The notes beneath the pieces are model-generated. The model saw only the letters and a program-made list of their open reading frames with translations, made no database searches and was not told where the DNA came from. Source: Anaeromyces robustus (taxonomy: Eukaryota; Neocallimastigomycota; Neocallimastigomycetes; Neocallimastigales; Neocallimastigaceae). From it: a DNA stretch of 64,000 nucleotides. The stretch's first letter is position 1, and each line of letters starts with the position of its first letter. This document shows, in pieces, positions 55,460 through 64,000 of the stretch. Location: assembly GCA_002104895.1 (NCBI GenBank), contig MCFG01000066.1:22501-86500 (forward strand). The letters are read 5' to 3'. The translations under genes and the position numbers were made by a program.

Positions 55460-55883
55460 TTAAAAAAAACTTTAAAAAAAACTTTAATCATTACAAATAA
55501 ACATTTTTTTTTTTAAAAAAAAAATTATTTAAAATTTATAGTATTAAGATATTAAAGTTCAAAATATTTAAGAAATTAGTTTAATTATTATTTGATGTTT
55601 TAATATATAAAAAATAATCATTTAAAAAATAAACTTTAAATATTTAACTGAAAATATATAATAATATTTTTTAAATTATAAAATCTTAAATTTTAAACTT
55701 TTTCAAATTACTGCTTGTTTTTTTTTTTTTTTATTTTTTTATTTTTTTTATTTTTTTTGTTTTAATTAATTAATTATTTACTTTATAATACGTCTTTATA
55801 TTATATATTAATTCATTGTAGTATCAATTTATTTTTTATTATTAACATAAATATATAACATAATATATTTATTTTAAATAACA
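53981..55883. other. spacer with AAT arrays
   Basis: It contains AAT microsatellites at 54063-54115 and 54520-54870, an AAAT array at about 54884-54930, a poly-A run of about 40 at 55417-55456 followed by three copies of ACTTTAAAAAAA, and the 5' region of the membrane-protein gene. No coding region is seen. Confidence 0.75.
54520..54935. repeat. (AAT)n / (AAAT)n compound microsatellite
   Basis: Long AAT runs interrupted by TTTATAAATAATAATAA boundaries, repeated about four times, suggesting a higher-order unit of roughly 60-80 bases. It ends in about ten AAAT units. Confidence 0.88.
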
Positions 55884-57672
55884 ATGCTATTTAAAATTGG
55901 TTTTCTTGTACTTTCACTTGTACAATTTATTGGATGGGAAATAATATTCTTTAATGGAATATATGAAGATGAGAAAAATCATGTTTCATCTGGTGTATTA
56001 AATAATTTAATTATATCCTTTTTTACAATATTATAAACAATTATCTTTTATTATTTAAATTATATTAATAGTTTCATCTTTAATTCTACTGATTTATTAT
56101 ATAAATAAAAAAAATTTTAATCTTATTATAATAAATAAATATTTTTTTGGAATGATCAATTATTTTATATTTAATATGGATTAAAAATAAAATAATGTTA
56201 ATAATAAAATTATTTTCTTTTTTCGGTTTAATGTAAACACGTCTTTTTCATATATGTATCTTGTCATGGTCTAAGTTGGTTTATGCTCCTCTTTGGTGAT
56301 ACATTCTCAACTGAATTAAATGAATGTAAATGTATTAAATATCTTTTTAAAACATCAAAATATTGTTTACAAGATCTTGGTTACTATTCAAGAAGTGTAT
56401 TATCAAAGTATGACATATATATAAGAAATTAAGTATTTTTAATAATATAATAGAAGACTAATATATAATATACATAATATTATATTTAAAAAAAAAAATA
56501 AATATTAGTTGTGCAATATTTATTGTTAATGCAATGTGTCTTTCAACAATTAATCTTACATTTGGTGGTGTCAATCTCTATTTAAGTATTAAACGTATGA
56601 TAAAAAAACTATATAAAAAAATATAATCAATATATTAATAATAAAATAATTGATTATGAAAAAAAAAATATATATATATATATATTGAAAACATTTTAAT
56701 ATATATATTTATTCCAATATCATTAAATAGGTGAACATGATAGACAAATAAAACCGGAGATTCCGGAAATGCCAGGTTTTATTGTATCTGCTATAACATT
56801 TAGTTCAATATTTTGTGTAATATCATTAATTAGTTTCGTAACTTTATTAACTCTTGTCATGGACATAATTTATCAAAGTATTTTATTTTAATAATATTTA
56901 ATAATATTATAAATATATATATTAAAGAGTATTAATTATTATTTTTTTTTTTACTATTTCTTTTTTTTAAAACTATTTTATTATTAAAATTTATATATAT
57001 ATATATAGTTTATACTACAGAGCCATGCCCTGAATGTGGTATTAACGGATATTGTAGTTCAAAGGTAATTAAATTAAAAATATTACAGATTATATTAATA
57101 TAATAAAATATTAAATTAATGTATATATAAATGTATGTATATATAACATAAAAAAAAGTTGAAAATTAAAAGAGAAGAAGAAACTTGGAAAAAAAGAAGA
57201 AGGCTTCATCTTTTTACTACCGCATTCTTTGGAAAAGAATTTGCAAATAAGATGGTTCCTTTTGATGAAGAATATGTTAAATTTGGTAATTAAATATTGA
57301 TTTTTTTTTTGTTTCTCTTGTATACTTATATTAACTTACTAATATAAATTTTTAATATAATATTTGCTTTATTATTTTATCTTATTTAATATAAACTTTT
57401 TATCTTTTTGCTTAATAAATTATTTATATATAAAAAAATGAATTTTAGATCTTGTTTACGACAAAAATGAAGCTAATAAAAATAATTGTAAATATTCTAT
57501 ATAATGATAGTAATAATTAATATTTTTTAAATAAAATTTGATTAATAAAAAATCTTCGAAATATAATATATTATATATTTCATAATTTTATTTAGATAAC
57601 CAAAATGGATATGTTCCATTATATACTACAAATAATATTATTGTTACCAATGTTAATGATAAAACTTTATAA
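55884..57672 (+). CDS. multi-pass membrane protein with CPEC..GYC motif, unrecognised
   Basis: The exon chain reads MLFKIGFLVLSLVQFIGWEI (55884 on), WFMLLFGDTFSTELNECKCI (to 56407), CAIFIVNAMCLSTINLTFGG (to 56594), PEMPGFIVSAITFSSIFCVI (to 56878), CPECGINGYCSS (to 57063), KREEETWKKRRRLHLF (to 57285), then two short tail exons ending at 57672. From the second block onward every junction is in phase. There are four or more hydrophobic helices, then a Cys cluster (C..C.....C), then a basic helix and polar tail. The junction between the first exon and the WFMLL block (56000-56280) cannot be closed in frame with canonical sites. An exon around 56032-56183 may belong here, or the true start may be the ATG at 56283. 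I do not recognise the family. Confidence 0.65.
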
Positions 57673-58055
57673 GAACTACTACACGATTATTATTTATTAT
57701 CAATATTATCAGCTATTACTTAATATATTTATTATTCTTTCAATAATTAAATACATAAAACATTTTCAGTCATCCATTACTAACAAAATAAATTCATGAA
57801 AAAAAAAAATTAAAAATAAAAAGAAAGAATAATAATAATTTTAGATTATTAAAACAAAGAAATAAATAAAAATACAAAATAATCAAAAATATTAAACAAA
57901 TAATAAATCTATTTGATTTTTATTAATTATAGACATTTATATATATAATATATATTATATATTATATATTATATATTATATATTTACTTTTATATAATCC
58001 CAATATTTTATTGCAAAAGAATAAAAAATGAAGATATCAAAGAAAAAAAAAATAA

Positions 58056-58090
<35 letters not shown>

Positions 58091-58856
58091 TAAATATACA
58101 TATGTTATTATTTTAAACAATAACCCAAACAATAACTCAAGTGTCATCATCATTATTATATTAATAAAATCCTAATCATTAATTTTTAAAGTTATTTTCA
58201 TAATATTTATTATTAATTTACAAGTCTAAAAAGTTTAATCTCATGAAATTTAAATTTTGAGCCTTTTTTTTTTTTTGTTTTACAAGATATATTTTATTGT
58301 TAAAAAGAGTATTATTTTTATATCTCCGTTTATTTTTTCATTATTAATTTTTATAAGAGTTATTATTTATATTTCTTTCTTCTTTTTATCAATTTTTTTT
58401 TATTATTATTTTTGCTTTTTACTAATTACAACATTTATTATTATAATTATTATTATTATTTATATATTATAGATTTTATAAAAATAAATAATTTTATATA
58501 AACAATTTTAAAAAATGATTATTAAAAAAGTAGTACAATTTTGTAAATCTGGCCAAGTTATAAAGTATCTTATTACATTTTTTTTTTATTTTTGTAATAT
58601 TCATATTTCAAATATTATTTTAAATTTATTAGTGAATGTGGCACAATTTTGATTTGTGGCTTAAAATAATTAATAAATTCTTTAATTAAACTTTGACTTT
58701 TTGAAAATAAAAAAATGTTAAAATTAAAATAATTAATAATATAATAACTGGTTTATTAATATTAAATTAAAGGATAATAAATAATTATCTATTTACTAAA
58801 AAGAAATACTTAAAAATAATATTTTAAAATTCATTTATATCCTTTGTATAAATAAA
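57673..58856. other. spacer
   Basis: This is A/T-rich sequence with TATATAT runs at 57935-57985. A tiny spliced frame (58515-58564 joined to 58633-58669, 28 residues, beginning MIIKKVVQFCKSGQ) is possible but has no support beyond open phase and slightly higher complexity. I do not call it a gene. Confidence 0.65.
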
Positions 58857-59456
58857 ATGGATCACGATAATCAAATTAAAACTTTTATTTCTATTGCTCA
58901 ATGTTCTGAAAATGAAGGTTCAAAATAATAATGTTAAAAAATAGTTAAAAATAAATATATATTATTGATAATATAATACATTTGATTTTGATTCAGATTA
59001 ATTTAGTTGATAACAATAAATAATTTTATAATTTTTTAGTGTTGCAAAAATATTAAAAATTATTTATTAAGTTTAAAAATTATCATTCTTTCCTTTTAAA
59101 TGATATATACTTCATTTAAAAAGAAATTTATATTTTTTTAAAATTTAGATTTCAATAAATGGTTTTCCCATTTTATTCTTATAAAAAATGTATTTTATTA
59201 ACAAAAATATTTTTTATTTATTTATTATTAATTTTTTTTTTTTATCATTATATAAAAGCAAGAGAAACCTTAGAAAAATACAAATGGGATTTAAATGTAT
59301 TATATATAATATAATTGAATATATAATAAAATTTATATTTATATTATAAATATTAAAATATAAATTTTGTAATTAATTAAAATTTTATAAAGGAAGCATT
59401 AAATCATTTTGATTATTCCAATTCCTCAGCTAAAAAAGTTTCTTCTCATAGGTAAT

Positions 59457-59497
<41 letters not shown>

Positions 59498-61039
59498 TTT
59501 TTTTTTTAATTAGATAATAATATCAGTAATAATAGTAATAATTTATAAATTTAACTTAAAAAATTGTAAATTAATAAAATGAATATTACCAAATAATTCT
59601 TGAATAACATTATATAATTGTTGTTATTATTATTATAAAAGCTATTATTCAAATGATCGTTTTGCTACTTTAGATAGTTACAGAAATCAAAGTGAAACAC
59701 CAGATAACAATAAACAAAATTATTTTGCTGGAGGAGAAAATTCGTAAATTTCAATTTTTATGATTAAATAATTTAATATTTTTATTTTTTACATTTTATA
59801 TACTTAATAAGAAAAACATAATTATAATGAATAATATACAAATTTATATAAATAATTTATATAATAAAAACCATTAAATTATAATAATTTACAGAGGAAT
59901 TCTTATGGAAGGCGGTGAAAACAGTCAAACTAACCGTTTATTAAAAAAGATTTTTGAACATGCTTCTCAGTAATTATCGATAAACTATTACAAAAAATTA
60001 AATAACAATATTTAAATCAATATTATAAAATAAAGTATTAATTTTTACTATAATTTTAAATTATATTATTAATATAATATAATATAATATTATGTTTCAT
60101 AATAGAGGAAGAAATAAGGCTGAAGAACAAGAAGAAAAACCAAAACAACCAGAAAGATTTACTGGTGGTGGTAAGATATTATTATAAATAAATATTAATA
60201 ATTTATAATTATAATATATTAATGGTTATTAATGAATATTTTGTATTATATATATATTTATTATTTTAATTATTATTTATTTTTTATTTATTTATTTATT
60301 TATTTATTATTATATAATTTTTTGCTTTAATTAAAATAGGTTATAAATTAGGAAGTGAGGATACTTCTAGTGAATATATTGGCTCAACTAGTGAGCCAAA
60401 AAAGGAAAAAGTAATATATTTACATAGATAGATTTATATTAATATATATATAAATAAATTTAATTTCTCACATAAATAAAAAAGATTAACAGTATTAATA
60501 ATAAACCATGACAAATCCATATATATACTCATTTATTTATTAATTTTTGTTTTAAAAAAAAATAATAATAAAACTGTAATAAGGTTAAACGTATGATAAC
60601 ATTCTGGAAGAATGGTTTCAGCATTGATGATGGACCATTATTAGATTATAAGAGTCATCAAAATGTTTTAAAAAATTTAGAAGAAGGGTAACTACTTATT
60701 AATATATTAATATATTTATTAAATATATTTATTTATTTTTGATTATATTTATTATAAAATTAAGGATATATAATGATTTACTAATCAACTAATTGTATAT
60801 TTATTTATTTTCTTTTATTATGTTATATTATTTTATATATAATAATTTTAAATATAACAGTTATGCTCCAACTGAACTCTTTAATATTAAGAGAGGTGAA
60901 GAGCTTAATGTTGAAGTTTCTCATCGTTTGAATGATGATTACATTCCTCCACCAAAGAAATTCAAGGCATTCGAAGGTGTTGGTCAAAAATTAGGAAGGT
61001 AAGAATGAAATAAAAAAAAACTATTTTACATATAAAATG

Positions 61040-61071
<32 letters not shown>

Positions 61072-61308
61072 TAATAAAATTTATTGTTTTTTATAGTTTT
61101 TTAAAAAAACCAAAATATTATTATAATAATATTTATATATACATATATATTGTAATATATTATAAATTGATAGTTATGTACCAGGTGTTGATATTTCAAG
61201 CCCACCACCACAATCTAAAGAAAAACAACCAGAAGGTAAAGTTGAAGTTGATGAAAGTCAACCAACTACTACTCTTCAAATTCGTCTTTCAAATGGTTCT
61301 AGGTTAAT

Positions 61309-61339
<31 letters not shown>

Positions 61340-61705
61340 GTTGCATTAATAATATATTAATTTTAAAAAATATTAATTAATTGTACCATTTTTTTTTTTC
61401 TTATGCTTATTGATAAATAGAGAAATGGCTACATTTAATCATACAAATACTGTTGGTGATATAATGCAATATATCAAGAGGTATGAATTTATAATATATG
61501 TATAATATATGTATAAAAGTATTTTATCATATTTAAATTATTATTATTATTATTATTATTATATTGTTATAATAATAGTGTTAATCCAGATTCAAGACCA
61601 TTCATAATAAAAACATCTTTTCCTAATAAAGAATACCGTGATGTTAATCAAACCTTAAAAGAAGCTGATCTTTTAGATGCTGTCATTATTCAACATCATA
61701 TATAA
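58857..61705 (+). CDS. SHP1: p47/Shp1-like UBA-SEP-UBX cofactor of Cdc48/p97
   Basis: About twelve small exons join in frame into roughly 343 residues; the first two are 58857-58917 and 59259-59296. Residues 7-40 form a UBA-like helical bundle ([20 protein letters not shown] then KYKWDLNEALNHF). A Gly-rich FTGGGYKLGS segment follows. Residues about 158-240 are a SEP domain ([20 protein letters not shown] ... [12 protein letters not shown]). The last ~75 residues are a UBX domain with [20 protein letters not shown]. Domain order and length (p47 370 aa, yeast Shp1 423 aa) match this family, which recruits the AAA ATPase Cdc48/p97 to ubiquitinated cargo and to membrane fusion after mitosis. The loop has FPN as in p47, not the FPR of other UBX proteins. 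The first donor (GTTCAA) is unusual. Confidence 0.92.
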
Positions 61706-64000
61706 AATGCTTAACATCATTATACAACATATATAAAATAATAAAAAAAAAAAAAAAGAAAAAAAAAAAAAAAGAAAAAATGAAAGAAAATAAATTACAA
61801 AGTAATAATAAATTAATCTATTCATTTATTAAAATAATATTATTGTCATTATTTAAAAATTTTAAAATAATAACAATAAAAAAAAACGATATTAACAGTA
61901 TAATAAATATGTCATTTTTTTCAATTTTTTTTTTAAAAAAAAAATTATTTTAATGAAAAAATATTATAAATAAAAAATAAAAAAATGTAATATATGCATA
62001 TATTAATAAAAAATGATATGATCATGTGTAAAATTATTATTATTAATATTAATATTATTATTATTATTTGTGTTAAGTATTTAATATAATAATATATTTA
62101 TTTTGAGGTCAATCAAGTGGATTTCCCACAAATATTTGAGATTACAAAATAAAAAATTTAGTCGGATTAATTATGTTTAACCAAATTATTATAATCCGTA
62201 AGATTCCGGTAATACTATTTAATTTTTAATTTTTAATAGTTACCATTATTATAATTTTAATATTTATAAGTAATTTACTTTAATAATATAATATAATAAT
62301 ATATAATAAATTTATAATATAAAATTATAAAGTAATATAAATAAATAAGCAAAAATATTTCTTTCTTTCTTTCTTTTCTTTTTTTTTTTTTTTTTTTTTT
62401 TAACTTGTATAATACTATTTATTATTATTTTATTCTTATTATTAAAAGAATAAAATAATAATAGGAATGATAAGTAAATTGATTGAATATATTTCTAACA
62501 TTTATAATAAAATAATTTACGGAAAGTGTCAATTTTAATAAAAAAAATTAAAATTATATTTGTTTAATTGTTGTAATATTTGTGTAAAATAAAATTATAT
62601 CAATATTTTTATTATAACAATATTTTTATTATTATAACTAGAATTTACTTAATGAATTCTTTTTCGCTATAACAATTCAAAGTATAAACAATTTATTTAA
62701 ACTTGATCATGTTTTTTTATCTTATAAAATATATAAAATATTCTTAAGGATTTTTATAACATAAAAAAAAATACAATAATGTATTAATGTATTACATTTT
62801 GTATTACAATTTACTTTATTATTTTCAAAAAAAAAAATTTTTTTTTGTACTTAATAAAATTTTTTTAATATTGATAATTACGGTATAATTAATTTTAGTT
62901 AATCCAACCAATAATAATTTTATATATATATTAATATTTTTTTATTATATGATTATGTATAATATAATTATAATAAATTGAATAATTATTTAATAATATA
63001 AATATATAAACAATATAATAAATAATAAATTGTAAATGTTTTAATTATTATAATAAGGATTTATTTATAATTATTTTTTTTTTGTTTGGTTTATGCTTAT
63101 AATAAATAGGTTATCTAATTTTTTTTTCAAAATTTTCTGAGTTTATTACAAGAAACATAATATTATGGTATAATTATGGTTAAATAAAAATATTATAAAT
63201 AATAAATAATATAACAAAAAAGTTAATATCTATGTATTTTATTATTAATTATTATATTCTAATAATATACAATTAAAATATATTGTATTAAAGTATTAAA
63301 ATAGAAGTAAAATATGATATATATATATATAAAAGAATATCTTTATTCTAATAAATTAAACATTTATTATTTTAAATAATTAATATATAAAAAAAATATT
63401 CTCTGCTTTTCCTTTTATATTCTATATATTAATTTATTTTTTTATTATATTTTAATTATATATGCAATATATATTAATATATTAACAATATATTTAATTA
63501 ATATATTAATTTGCTATGGTAGAAAAAAAATTTTTTTCATCAATTTTATATATAAAAAAAGAAAATACACTGAATGTTATTTTTTTTCTTTTTGTAATAT
63601 CAATAATAAAAAATATATTAATATTTTTTTAATCGCCTTACCAAGTCATCCAAATTAAAAATGATCTCTGGCAACGTTATTTCTAAGACTTCAGGTAATT
63701 AGAATACGTATAATATTTTAAAAACAAACGTAAATTTTGTAAAAATATTATTTTATTTTATCGAAAAAAAATTTTTATTTTAAAAATAGAGTGTTTTATT
63801 ATTATTATTATTATTTTTTTTTTTTTTTTTTTTTTTTTTGAATTGATGGTATTATGAAATATATAAAAGTTTTAATTTTCATAAAACTTGAAAAAATAAA
63901 AAATAATATATAAAATTTATATAATGGATATTGATAATAATAAAAAAAAGAACGAAATAAAACAAATATTAAGGTTTAAAATTTTTTCTTGATATTAATA
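61706..64000. other. terminal spacer, possible start of another gene
   Basis: Mostly A/T filler. A purine tract at 61739-61795 lies just after the p47-like stop. The segment 62105-62215 has more G and C and a loose inverted repeat, but no reading frame of note. At 63661 an ATG opens MISGNVISKTSG before a GTAATT donor, and at 63924 another ATG opens MDIDNNNKKKNEIKQILR before a possible donor. Either could be a first exon of a gene running past the window, but too little is visible. Confidence 0.5.

Noticed and set aside
58515-58669. 28-residue spliced gene
   Set aside because: It is open in phase, but too short, with no family match and no composition contrast strong enough to support it.

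Overview
The window is extremely AT-rich eukaryotic DNA. Intergenic DNA and introns are nearly pure A/T, with long TTTA, TTA/AAT and homopolymer tracts. Genes carry many short GT-AG introns and Asn-rich low-complexity coding. A Cyc8/Ssn6 corepressor, a fungal-type protein O-mannosyltransferase homologue and a p47/Shp1 cofactor, together with this base composition, point to a fungus, most likely an anaerobic gut fungus (Neocallimastigomycota). That assignment is inference from composition and gene content; no rRNA or tRNA gene was seen.

Layout: 1-315 heptamer satellite; 529-1345 decayed coding relic (minus); 1346-6463 AT-rich spacer with large microsatellites; 6464-11592 Cyc8/Ssn6 TPR corepressor (+, 10 exons, 1124 aa); 14135-15308 LAMTOR3-like Ragulator subunit (+, 6 exons, 131 aa); 16479-20923 protein O-mannosyltransferase homologue that has lost its catalytic motifs (-, about 15 exons); 20924-27046 spacer; 27047-31657 unrecognised, highly charged disordered protein (-, 3 exons, 1428 aa); 31658-39096 spacer with repeats and hairpins; 39097-53980 giant gene (+, 10 exons, 4552 aa); 55884-57672 unrecognised multi-pass membrane protein (+); 58857-61705 p47/Shp1-like UBA-SEP-UBX cofactor of Cdc48/p97 (+, about 12 exons, ~343 aa); 61706-64000 spacer.

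The outstanding feature is the giant gene. Four tandem ~1000-residue modules, each starting with a sacsin/Hsp90-type (GHKL) ATP-binding domain, are followed by an SH3 domain and a complete NEDD4/Rsp5-type HECT ubiquitin-ligase domain with its catalytic cysteine. The four modules lie in a single 12.27-kb intronless exon, while the SH3-HECT tail is cut into nine small exons. This suggests that a bacterial-like ATPase gene was captured, amplified and fused to a eukaryotic E3 ligase. Module 2 has lost key ATP-site residues. All splice junctions can be joined in frame by hand.

The genes are independent eukaryotic transcription units, not an operon. The ligase and the p47-like cofactor both belong to ubiquitin/proteostasis biology, but their proximity may be chance. 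Exon boundaries were derived by manual reading of GT-AG sites with phase checks and have not been tested against transcripts or databases.
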